From: Candidatus Kapaibacterium sp.
GTDB lineage: Bacteria > Bacteroidota > Ignavibacteria > Kapaibacteriales > UBA2268
Length of the DNA stretch: 6,702 nt
Direction: 5' to 3'
NCBI GenBank assembly: GCA_030835065.1
Contig: JAUQWR010000856.1
Location: forward strand, 1-6,702
Both the position numbers and the translations under genes were made by a program. The notes under the pieces were generated by a model. The model did no database searches, was not told the origin of the DNA, and saw nothing but the letters and a program-made list of their open reading frames with translations. The stretch's first letter is position 1; each line of letters begins with the position of its first letter. Of the stretch, positions 1-6,192 are shown in pieces.

Positions 1-293
1 CAAAAATGATAATAAATTAAGTAAGAATCAAGTAAGGTTCTTGATAAAATGCAGATTGAAGAAAAATCCCATATTTTGATGGCATTAATGCCTTTATATA
101 CTTCACTTTCTGGTATCAATTTCAACAGAGAAAAACTAATAGCACAAATTCTTCCAAATAAATCAGAAGCAATTTGTTCTTCCCAAGTATCAACTTTTTT
201 ACCATAAATTTTACAAGAAAAGTTCATTGCTTTATTTACAAGCAATTCATAGGTTTTTACTTTTTCGATATAGATTTGCATTTTATCATTCAT
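1..293 (-). CDS. Hypothetical protein, N-terminal 97 residues (3' end outside window)
   Basis: An open frame starts at the ATG at 293..291 and stays open for 97 codons to the window edge, so the C terminus is missing. The protein begins MNDKMQIYIEKVK and has no signal peptide. It looks helical and soluble, with a hydrophobic stretch around residues 50-60 and another around 76-97 that contains SSICILSRTLLDSYLIYY. The pattern of small residues, then S-R-x-L-x-x-S/A-hydrophobic, resembles hypothetical proteins of the DUF5677 kind, but I recognise this only loosely. The start lies one base after the stop of the upstream gene (TAA, T, ATG) and has no clear Shine-Dalgarno sequence, so translation is probably coupled to that gene. 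The in-frame ATG at codon 5 is an alternative start. Function unknown. Confidence 0.7.
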   Translation of the reverse strand, partial: MNDKMQIYIEKVKTYELLVNKAMNFSCKIYGKKVDTWEEQIASDLFGRICAISFSLLKLIPESEVYKGINAIKIWDFSSICILSRTLLDSYLIYYHF

Positions 294-294
294 A

Positions 295-708
295 TTAATT
301 AACAGATATTATTTCTGCTCTCTTTTTAAAATTAGTTGGTTCAAAGGAAAAGCCAGCACAAACTTTTCTCTTTAAATTAAACACATCACTTGCAACTGTT
401 TCGCCAGGATCTAAATCTATATTTAAAATATGTTCTTTCTTGTATAAAATAGTTCCATCGTTTGTTTCGATAAATAGTTTAACCTTAATTTTTCTAATTG
501 AGTAAGCAGAATTATTTTGAAAAGTTGATTGCCAACTAACTATGCATCTATCGTTAAGACCGTAATTTGTTTGTTCGAAATACCATGTATGATATGTACA
601 CTCAACTTCCCATATTTCAATTTTCTTAGAATTCTTTTGAGCAAAAGCATCTTCTTGGCTTATAAAAAGAAAGCCAAATAATAAAAGTATAAATAATAAA
701 ATCTTCAT
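295..708 (-). CDS. Small exported protein of unknown function
   Basis: This gene encodes 137 residues. Residues 1-24 form a signal peptide: MK, then a run of Leu, Ile and Phe, then a polar stretch ending A-F-A before Gln24. That is a good signal peptidase I site; there is no lipobox cysteine. The mature part of about 114 residues looks beta-rich. It contains N-N-S-x-Y-S-I-R-K-I-K-V-K-L (65-78) and later L-x-P-G-E-T (99-104), which resembles the strand pattern and L-x-P-G-E turn of FxLYD-type, Ig-like extracytoplasmic domains; this likeness is only suggestive. Mature cysteines are C37, C55 and C117. The start is supported by AGGAG at 720..716, seven bases upstream of the ATG. It lies upstream of and almost touches the next gene, so the two likely form one transcript. 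It is probably periplasmic or secreted, and no specific role can be named. Confidence 0.8.
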   Translation of the reverse strand: MKILLFILLLFGFLFISQEDAFAQKNSKKIEIWEVECTYHTWYFEQTNYGLNDRCIVSWQSTFQNNSAYSIRKIKVKLFIETNDGTILYKKEHILNIDLDPGETVASDVFNLKRKVCAGFSFEPTNFKKRAEIISVN

Positions 709-1258
709 CTATCTTCTCCTAAATATTTATAAAATAATATTACTTCCTTCACTTGTCAGTTCGCTTTTTTGGGCTTTTATTTAGAAATTTTTCTATTCAA
801 TTGATATCTAATGTAAAAAAATACACTTTTAAAACAAAATGATAAACGGCAAATTCTTTAAAAATTGCTTAGTTTGTCTAGATACTGATTCCATTGTATT
901 TCCTTTTGTTTTGTGGAACTTATGTTATTGTAATAATAATATAATTCCAAATAATAAGCAAGTAAAATGAAAACAATTAACCAGTTTTAAGGTAAACTTT
1001 AATTATAATTTAATATTGCTGAATTTTCGATGTAATAATATTGCGTTATGAAATTTCTTAACAGATTCAAATGATACTTTGCGAAGGGTAAAAAGTGTAA
1101 TCAGCAAGGGTAATATTTCCCCTTTACACTTACTCATAAATTGAATATAAAAGTCAGTTTAAGTAAAAAAAGAAAAGAAACTGTAAGGAATATATAATAA
1201 ATAGCTAACCCACTTATTGTAAGTTACAACAAATAAACAACTTAGCCAATTGCATTTG
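709..1258. other. 550-base spacer without a convincing gene
   Basis: This stretch between the tmRNA and the exported-protein gene is very AT-rich and broken by stops in all frames. The longest plus-strand frame I found from an ATG (839..970, 43 codons) has no ribosome binding site and no recognisable product. It holds one notable inverted repeat at 1093..1131, described separately, and the AGGAG ribosome binding site (716..720) of the exported-protein gene. That gene's promoter should lie in the lower part of the spacer, but I see no exact TAnnTTTG box on the minus strand. No tRNA, mobile-element end or CRISPR-like repeat is visible. Confidence 0.7.
1093..1131 (-). terminator. Bulged inverted repeat, possible terminator of the tmRNA transcript
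   Basis: The arms AAGTGTAA (1093..1100) and TTACACTT (1124..1131) match perfectly over 8 bases. An inner AGGG/CCCT pairing extends the stem past a one-sided bulge of about six bases, leaving a short AT-rich loop. Read on the minus strand, the stem is followed by a few more T residues and then ACCC. That is a weak terminator shape about 130 bases after the tmRNA 3' end. The stem is mostly A-T and the T tract is short, so it could equally be a processing site or a regulatory palindrome. Confidence 0.35.
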
Positions 1259-1617
1259 TGGAGATGGCGGGAATCGAACCCGCGTCCGAAGAGCATCGCT
1301 CAGAACTTCTACATGTTTATCTAATTTATTTTGTTTCCTTTCGGGCTTGACCAATTAGCAGGTTGCTCCGAAAGTATCCCCGGTTTAATCTTGTGTTTAC
1401 CCCCGAGAAGCAGTCAACACCAGCCTATCTATTGCGTCACCTGCATGCCCACCGATAGGCGAGCGGTCAAGCAGATGTGGCTCTTGTTTTATTTAAGCAG
1501 CCAAAGCATAATCATTGTTAGCATTTATTTTTTGCCAGTTGAATTTACGTGCGCCACCAGCTAAGCACGACATGCCGTAACTGAATCCAGTCACCCCGTC
1601 GAATCCAGGTCATCCCC
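1259..1617 (-). ncRNA. ssrA: tmRNA (transfer-messenger RNA)
   Basis: tmRNA rescues ribosomes stalled on broken messages. Charged with alanine and bound by SmpB, it enters the A site and encodes a degradation tag. The 5' end GGGGATG (from 1617) pairs with CATCTCC (1266..1260), including a G-U pair at the third position, a tmRNA hallmark. The conserved CTGGATTCGACGGGG follows the 5' strand. Near the 3' end a T arm is seen as GCGGG, the loop TTCGATT and CCCGC. The discriminator A is at 1259; the next bases are CAA, so CCA is not encoded and must be added after transcription. Internal pairings fit the usual pseudoknot region: GCCTATC/GATAGGC (1454..1460 with 1423..1429) and CTTTCGG/CCGAAAG (1368..1374 with 1338..1344). 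At about 359 bases it is of normal one-piece length. Plus-strand reading frames across it are not genes. Confidence 0.96.
1493..1522 (-). other. tmRNA tag reading frame (ANNDYALAA, stop)
   Basis: Inside the tmRNA the codons GCT AAC AAT GAT TAT GCT TTG GCT GCT TAA encode ANNDYALAA. The resume codon GCT and the YALAA ending match the known form of SsrA tags, whose last residues are recognised by ClpXP-type proteases. The tag is nine coded residues plus the alanine carried by the tmRNA itself. The bases before the resume codon are A-rich (CAAAAAATAAAT), as expected for an unpaired resume site. Choosing GCT as the resume codon is inferred from tag similarity. Confidence 0.88.
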
Positions 1618-1624
1618 ATTCGTA

Positions 1625-1640
1625 CGTATACAAATATACG
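1625..1640. repeat. Perfect 6-base inverted repeat over the tmRNA promoter box
   Basis: CGTATA, a four-base spacer and TATACG form a perfect palindrome with 6-base arms in the 48-base gap between the glycosyltransferase stop and the tmRNA 5' end. It coincides with the TATATTTG promoter-like box. It could be an operator, a weak hairpin at the end of the upstream transcript, or chance self-complementarity of an AT-rich promoter. No T tract follows it on the minus strand, so it is not a typical terminator. Confidence 0.5.
1631..1638 (-). promoter_or_regulatory. Likely tmRNA promoter -7 element (TATATTTG)
   Basis: On the minus strand TATATTTG matches the Bacteroidota -7 consensus TAnnTTTG exactly. 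It ends 13 bases before the mature tmRNA 5' end. Transcription would start several bases into that interval, leaving a short leader for RNase P to remove. No clear TTTG-like -33 box is seen about 20 bases further upstream, where the sequence is only A/T-rich. The placement is inference from the consensus and position. Confidence 0.5.
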
Positions 1641-1665
1641 ATTTATTTCTTGATTAATTTTAACT

Positions 1666-2814
1666 TTAATTGTTTACTATTTTATTTAGTATAATTTCTA
1701 ACTTTGATTTTGCCTTTTCCCAATTCAATCTATCCTTGTATTCCTTAATCGTCGACTCGACCAAATTTTTATATGCTAAGGGATTTTCTTTGTAATAAAT
1801 AATTGTTTCTACTGCCTTTTCTTCTAAATCTTCAAATTCGAAAGTAAAACCATTCCTTTTATCTATTATCACTGAAGGTATTCCACCAGTCTTACTTGAT
1901 ATTGAGGGTAATCCATAAGCAGATGCTTCTGCAAATACTAATCCGTAAGTTTCTGCTAATGACGGCATAAATAAAAATGTGGCTTCTTCATATAACGAAC
2001 ATAATTTATTAAAATCAATTGGATCTTTTTTGTTTAAGAATCCATGCAAAAATACATTTTTCTTTAAATTATCAGGTATCTCAGGACTTATTCCTGCAAT
2101 ATCTAATTGAAAATCAAAATTCTTCTCTTTAAGCCTGTTTAGCACTGATATAATATAATTACCTCCTTTCCTTTCCCATTCGATACCTACAAAAAGTAAC
2201 TTTAATTTCTTATTGATTCTATTTTCTACAATTTGTTCCACTTTATTAAAATCAATATGATTGTCGATTGTAGCTGGAAAATTGATAAGTTCAAATTTAT
2301 CTTTACTTAAATTATAATTATTAGATGCTAATTCTATTGCCCAATTTGAAGGATATATTATTTTTTGGGCTTTTTCATGAGCAGACTTGTCAAATTTTAT
2401 ACCATTAAGAATAAATTTTGTACTAAGATTTTTAAATGATTCATAATAATCTACCAGACCAACAAAAGGAGTATCAGTCCATAGACATATTGGAATACAA
2501 GTATTTAAATATGCAATTTCAATTGTACCAGGTGCAAAAATTAAATCTAAACCATCAATTTTATTAAGTCTCTCATCAACAATTTTGGAAATATTTTTTG
2601 TTACCGGATTATCCATCAAATTAAAATGATTAAAGCCGAACATGTTTAATATTCGGCTTTTTATCGAAAATAATTGATGAAACTTAGTTTTCAGATCATC
2701 AATAACAACAACTTCATGACCAAGTTCTTTTAATGAATTGAGTATATAATACCACACAGCATGATGTGATTTTAAATTACCTTCAGGATAATATGTTACA
2801 AATGCAATTTTCAA
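1666..2814 (-). CDS. Glycosyltransferase, GT4 family (GT-B fold)
   Basis: This 382-residue cytoplasmic enzyme should transfer a sugar from a nucleotide-sugar donor to an unidentified acceptor. The N-terminal Rossmann half opens with KIAFVTYYPEG (2-12), typical of GT4 enzymes. The C-terminal half starts near residue 205 with LLFVGIEWERKGG (206-218), whose R215/K216 fit the donor-phosphate-binding Arg/Lys pair. The GT4 E-x7-E motif is present as E288 and E296 in PSLAETYGLVFAE, followed by GLPSISSKTGG. Length is normal and no membrane segment is seen. The start is TTG at 2814..2812: a TAA lies in frame two codons upstream, and the family N-terminal motif begins immediately after. There is no strong Shine-Dalgarno. 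It follows cheA by 15 bases, so it is probably expressed with the chemotaxis genes. A role in flagellin or surface glycosylation is possible but unproven. Confidence 0.85.
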   Translation of the reverse strand: MKIAFVTYYPEGNLKSHHAVWYYILNSLKELGHEVVVIDDLKTKFHQLFSIKSRILNMFGFNHFNLMDNPVTKNISKIVDERLNKIDGLDLIFAPGTIEIAYLNTCIPICLWTDTPFVGLVDYYESFKNLSTKFILNGIKFDKSAHEKAQKIIYPSNWAIELASNNYNLSKDKFELINFPATIDNHIDFNKVEQIVENRINKKLKLLFVGIEWERKGGNYIISVLNRLKEKNFDFQLDIAGISPEIPDNLKKNVFLHGFLNKKDPIDFNKLCSLYEEATFLFMPSLAETYGLVFAEASAYGLPSISSKTGGIPSVIIDKRNGFTFEFEDLEEKAVETIIYYKENPLAYKNLVESTIKEYKDRLNWEKAKSKLEIILNKIVNN

Positions 2815-2829
2815 AATTTATCAAATCAT

Positions 2830-4776
2830 CTATCTATTAAATTGCATAAACTCATTTTGATAAATAGATTGAATTAAATCAGTTACATCTATAATCATAA
2901 TTACCCGACCATCTCCCAATATTGTAGATCCGGCTATTCCGGTTATATTACCCAAATATTCACCTAAAGATTTGATTACAATTTCCTGCTGCCCTAACAA
3001 CTCATCAACTAATAAACCAACTCTTTGCAATCCTAAACCAACATTTACAACATACCTATTCTCCAATCCTTCTTTTGGATTTGGCACACCGAGCGCTTTA
3101 TCTAACCTTAGTATTGGAATAACCTCTTGCCTGATTCTTACCACTTCTTGTTTATTTATTGTATAAACACTATCGATATCAATTGCAACGACTTCTACAA
3201 CAGAACTCAATGGCAAAGCATAAGTTTCATTTTGTACTTTGACAAGTAATCCTTGTATGATAGCAAGTGTAAGAGGCAATTTGATAATAAATGATGTACC
3301 TTTGCCAATTTCTGATTCGATTTCAATAATACCTTTTAAATTTTGGATATTTGTTCTTACAACATCCATACCCACACCACGACCGGATACAGCAGAAACC
3401 TTGACAGCAGTGCTAAATCCTGGCATAAAAATCAATTGATATGCATCGCGTGCAGACATTTGAGAAGCCTGTTCTTGTGTTATGACACCCTTTTCAATAG
3501 CTTTTATTTTAAGCTTTTCGGGGTCCATTCCAGCGCCATCATCCGAAATCTTTAATACAATATTATTGCCTTCTTGCTCTGCATCCAAAGTAATCGTACC
3601 AAATTCAGGCTTGCCTACTGCTGCGCGTTTTTCGGGAGATTCGATACCATGGTCACATGAGTTACGTATCATATGCACAAGCGGATCATTCAGCTCTTCA
3701 ATAATTCCCCTATCGATTTCAGTTTCTTCGCCTTTTACAATCAAATTAATTTTTTTACCAAATTCTTTTGATAGATCACGAACAATACGAGGAGCTTTTT
3801 GATAGAGTTTGCCAACAGGCACCATGCGCATGCGCATTACAGCAGCTTGAATCTCTGAAGTCACAAAGTCAATTTGAGAAGTAGTTTCGATAAGATCTCT
3901 AATTTGCTCTTTATTTTCGAATTCTTGTTCGAGCATATCAGTAAGCTGCGCCAATCTATTACGCCCGAGCACTAATTCGCCTGAAAGATCCATCAGAGTT
4001 TCGACACGATTTACGTCTATTCTAATAGTTTCGGAATTAGATTTCATCTTAGGACCACTAGCAACAGAAGCTTTTGTTGCATCTAATTTTTCTGCACTAG
4101 TCTGTTCAGTAGGCTTAGTTTCGGGAGCAGCAACAGTTTCGAATTTAGGCATCGAAAACCCAGCAGCCTTTTGTTCAAGCCAGAAATTATTATTAACTTC
4201 ATTAAAAGCTGCTTCGATCAAAGCCAATTCATCATCATTAAAATCTCCAGGCTTACTCACAATATCTGAATTATTTAATACAGCATCAACAAATCCACTT
4301 GCATCTCCTTGGATTGTATTCTGGGGTGTTACTTGTGGTTCTATGCTGACTTGAGTTTCAGATTCATTAGATGATTCGGTATTTTTAAGTTGATTAATTT
4401 TTTGGATTGTTAAAGAATAATCAACAGGAGACTCATTACCTGCCTGAAGTTTTTCGACAAGTAAAACAATCCAATCCTGAACCTCGAGTAAAACATCCAC
4501 AATGGGTTGAGATACTCTAAGTTCGCTACGTCTTAATTTATTAAGAATATCTTCGGCATGATGGGTGATTTCTGCAATATTAGAAAAGCCCATAAATGAC
4601 GAGGTACCTTTAATAGTATGGAAGCCTCTGAAAATCCTATTAATAAGCTCTAAGTCATCAGGATTTTCTTCGATAGTCATCAAATCTTGTGATAAACTTT
4701 CCAATAATTCATTAGTTTCTACCAAGAAACCTTCGAATATTTCTTGCATTTCAGGATCGGAGTAAAGAGCAGACAT
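2830..4776 (-). CDS. cheA: Chemotaxis histidine kinase CheA
   Basis: CheA takes receptor signals through CheW, autophosphorylates on histidine and passes phosphate to CheY. Its 648 residues show a P1/Hpt domain (about 1-130) with phosphoacceptor H53 in HTIKGTSSFMGF; an acidic, low-complexity linker (about 131-247); the P3 dimerisation helices (about 248-315, MDLSGELVLGRNRL); and the P4 ATPase domain (about 316-502). P4 has the N box at 364-376 (N372, D375, H376), the G1 box DDGAGMD (412-418), FMPGFST (450-456), the G2 box GRGVGMD (465-471) and GKGTSF (491-496). P5, the CheW-like domain, covers about 503-640. All catalytic motifs look intact. Overall length is like the E. coli protein, but no classical P2 CheY-binding domain is evident in the linker. 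The ATG at 4776 follows AAGGA by about seven bases, and the gene starts 14 bases after cheZ. Confidence 0.97.
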   Translation of the reverse strand: MSALYSDPEMQEIFEGFLVETNELLESLSQDLMTIEENPDDLELINRIFRGFHTIKGTSSFMGFSNIAEITHHAEDILNKLRRSELRVSQPIVDVLLEVQDWIVLLVEKLQAGNESPVDYSLTIQKINQLKNTESSNESETQVSIEPQVTPQNTIQGDASGFVDAVLNNSDIVSKPGDFNDDELALIEAAFNEVNNNFWLEQKAAGFSMPKFETVAAPETKPTEQTSAEKLDATKASVASGPKMKSNSETIRIDVNRVETLMDLSGELVLGRNRLAQLTDMLEQEFENKEQIRDLIETTSQIDFVTSEIQAAVMRMRMVPVGKLYQKAPRIVRDLSKEFGKKINLIVKGEETEIDRGIIEELNDPLVHMIRNSCDHGIESPEKRAAVGKPEFGTITLDAEQEGNNIVLKISDDGAGMDPEKLKIKAIEKGVITQEQASQMSARDAYQLIFMPGFSTAVKVSAVSGRGVGMDVVRTNIQNLKGIIEIESEIGKGTSFIIKLPLTLAIIQGLLVKVQNETYALPLSSVVEVVAIDIDSVYTINKQEVVRIRQEVIPILRLDKALGVPNPKEGLENRYVVNVGLGLQRVGLLVDELLGQQEIVIKSLGEYLGNITGIAGSTILGDGRVIMIIDVTDLIQSIYQNEFMQFNR

Positions 4777-4790
4777 ATAAAGTCCTTATA

Positions 4791-5774
4791 TCATTTTCCA
4801 AATAACGCGTCTATATCATCTTGTGAAAAGTGTTCGAATGGATCATCCGCAGTTTCGACTTCTTCAATCACCTCATTAGTTGGTGTTTCTACCGGTTCGC
4901 TTGGCTCTACTGCAGTAACCTGATTAAACAAAGCATCTATATCATCTTGGGAAGGGCTATCAGGCATATCGTTCATTTCGCCGCTTGAATGCTCTTGTAT
5001 ATATTGATCAACCTGCCCCTGGCGGACAGCTTTTTGAGCGATTGATTCGACTGCTTCTGGATCGAAAGCAATATTTCTGTGTAATTTAGAAATATTAATT
5101 CTTTCATCATAAGCTTCATCATTATTGCGAACAAGATCGCCAATCTCAGAAGTCTGAAAATGATTAAGAATAGTACTAAGCTTTGCTTGAACAGTTTCTA
5201 ACAAATTATTAACTGCTGCAATTTGCTGAGCAGTAATATCCTGCACTTGCAAAGACATCATAATAGAGCTGGAATCCATGCTAATACTTTGAAGAATTTC
5301 TTCAGTTTCGCCAATAGTTTTATCATAATCTTTTGTCGGCATGTTTTTCATAGCATCAATAGTAGAAGCCAATTGCGGAAGAATATCATTAAGATTAGAA
5401 CCTTTTTTGATTGCAGAATAAATCAATTCAAGCAATTTAATAGGATTATCTCTTTTCTTTTTATCAATTTCTTGTATTTTTTTGATATTAGCAGAAATAA
5501 TATCTACTTTATAAACCAAACCATCAACAATATCCATAATTTCGTTAGTAGCCAATTCAGTTGCTTCAGTAACTTTGCTAAGCTGCTTAGAAGCATTAGG
5601 CATTTTTTTCAAATTTTCTTGAATAGAATGATTGATATCATCAAGAAGAGGTTGAATTTCGCTGACGAAAATGAAAATTTCTTCGAGAAAAGGAATAACT
5701 CTTTGCCCAAGAACAAATAAAGCCCTCAATTCATCAGCTTTTTGAAGGAGCATTTTAACATCTTTATTAATCAT
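4791..5774 (-). CDS. cheZ: Chemotaxis protein CheZ (CheY-P phosphatase) with two docking motifs
   Basis: CheZ speeds dephosphorylation of CheY-P and so ends the motor signal. The preferred product has 327 residues. Most of it is helical, as expected for the long CheZ four-helix bundle. The catalytic D-x-x-x-Q motif is present as D179 and Q183 in IMMSLQVQDITAQQ, closely resembling the FQDLTGQ region of proteobacterial CheZ (D143/Q147 in E. coli). A flexible acidic tail (about 262-327) carries SQDDIDALF twice, at 275-283 and 317-325, the second ending the protein as GK. Such a peptide is the expected CheY-docking segment. The ATG at 5774 is preferred because AAGGAGG lies five bases upstream; the adjacent ATG at 5777 would add one Met. 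An in-frame ATG at 5819 overlaps the cheY end and has no such site. CheZ is best known from proteobacteria, so the assignment rests on the active-site and tail motifs. Confidence 0.9.
   Translation of the reverse strand: MINKDVKMLLQKADELRALFVLGQRVIPFLEEIFIFVSEIQPLLDDINHSIQENLKKMPNASKQLSKVTEATELATNEIMDIVDGLVYKVDIISANIKKIQEIDKKKRDNPIKLLELIYSAIKKGSNLNDILPQLASTIDAMKNMPTKDYDKTIGETEEILQSISMDSSSIMMSLQVQDITAQQIAAVNNLLETVQAKLSTILNHFQTSEIGDLVRNNDEAYDERINISKLHRNIAFDPEAVESIAQKAVRQGQVDQYIQEHSSGEMNDMPDSPSQDDIDALFNQVTAVEPSEPVETPTNEVIEEVETADDPFEHFSQDDIDALFGK
4800..4826 (-). repeat. C-terminal SQDDIDALF docking-motif copy in cheZ
   Basis: These codons encode S317 to F325 at the extreme C terminus of CheZ. 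The peptide fits the CheZ C-terminal and FliM N-terminal CheY-binding type (acidic, then I-D-A-L-hydrophobic). The run TCTATATCATCTTG at 4810..4823 on the plus strand recurs exactly at 4936..4949, so the two motif copies are near-identical in DNA as well as protein. Confidence 0.85.
4926..4952 (-). repeat. Internal SQDDIDALF docking-motif copy in cheZ
   Basis: These codons encode S275 to F283 of CheZ, identical in nine residues to the C-terminal copy 42 residues later. The segment between them is rich in Glu, Pro and Thr and looks disordered. The 14-base identity at 4936..4949 points to a local duplication or strong constraint. Binding of CheY by this copy is inferred from the motif. Confidence 0.85.
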
Positions 5775-5779
5775 CATAG

Positions 5780-5786
5780 CCTCCTT
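5780..5786 (-). promoter_or_regulatory. Strong ribosome binding site setting the cheZ start
   Basis: AAGGAGG on the minus strand is followed by CT, ATG, ATG. The spacing is two bases to the first ATG (5777) and five to the second (5774), so the second is favoured. The site directly follows the cheY stop, which is a double TAA TAA in frame; the final AA of the second TAA forms the start of the AAGGAGG. This argues against starting CheZ at 5819 inside cheY. Confidence 0.8.
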
Positions 5787-5787
5787 A

Positions 5788-6165
5788 TTAAGCTCCCTGC
5801 ACTGCTTTAAGCACTGCATCTAATTTTTCTTTGAGCACTTGAGGAGTGAATGGTTTTACAACGTAGTTATTGACTTTTGCTTTAAGAGCTTCAATAATAT
5901 CTTGTTTCAAACCGCGAGTAGTAACCATCAAAATGGGTAGATGCTGAAGCTGGGCATCACTACGTATTGCTTTTGTGAGCTCTAAACCGCTCATATTAGG
6001 CATATTCCAGTCTGTTATTACAAAATCTACTTTTTCGGATTTTAATTTTTCCAAAGCTTCGTTACCATCACCTGCTTCGACCACATCGTTATACCCGAAT
6101 GTCTTTAAAGCATTGATTACAATTCTCCTCATTGTCGGTGAATCGTCAACAACTAAAAAAATCAT
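5788..6165 (-). CDS. cheY: Chemotaxis response regulator CheY
   Basis: A single receiver domain of 125 residues with no output domain. CheA phosphorylates it, and the phosphorylated form binds the flagellar motor switch. The acidic pair is D7/D8 in VVDDSPTMRRIV, the phosphoacceptor is D52 in DWNMPNMSGLEL, the switch threonine is T82 in LMVTT, the aromatic switch residue is Y101, and the conserved lysine is K104 in YVVKPFT. DWNMPNM and YVVKPFT match the classical enterobacterial CheY pattern. After T82, TRGLKQD replaces the E. coli AEAKKEN, which may alter the surface around the active site. The ATG at 6165 is preceded by AAGGAAATTACA, an acceptable binding site. The gene ends in a double TAA TAA, ten bases before the preferred cheZ start. 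The cheZ next door supports a motor-binding role. Confidence 0.95.
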   Translation of the reverse strand: MIFLVVDDSPTMRRIVINALKTFGYNDVVEAGDGNEALEKLKSEKVDFVITDWNMPNMSGLELTKAIRSDAQLQHLPILMVTTRGLKQDIIEALKAKVNNYVVKPFTPQVLKEKLDAVLKAVQGA

Positions 6166-6192
6166 TGTAATTTCCTTATATAAGTATTAAAA

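Noticed and set aside
839..970. Plus-strand frame of 43 codons in the spacer
   Set aside because: It has no ribosome binding site and no recognisable motif, and a frame of this length is expected by chance.
1155..1183. CAGTTT/AAACTG inverted repeat around an A-rich loop
   Set aside because: Only six mostly A-T pairs with a 17-base loop, no T tract after the stem on either strand; likely chance.
1259..1320. tRNA-like T arm and acceptor end suggesting an independent tRNA
   Set aside because: The matching 5' acceptor strand is about 350 bases away at 1617 and the tag frame lies between, so this is the 3' part of the tmRNA.
1331..1564. Plus-strand open frame of 77 codons
   Set aside because: It lies antisense across the tmRNA gene. 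The low stop frequency comes from the structured, less AT-rich RNA, and there is no domain or binding site.
3482..3802. Plus-strand open frame of 106 codons
   Set aside because: It is fully antisense to the ATPase domain of cheA, whose motifs are intact; the frame shows no recognisable features.
5223..5720. Plus-strand open frame of 165 codons
   Set aside because: It is antisense to the helical part of cheZ. The product is rich in Asn, Ile and Phe as expected from reversed AT-rich coding sequence, with no family resemblance.
5775..5819. Longer cheZ start at the ATG at 5819
   Set aside because: It would overlap cheY by about 30 bases, lacks a ribosome binding site and adds an atypical Cys-rich leader. 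The AAGGAGG before 5777/5774 fits far better.
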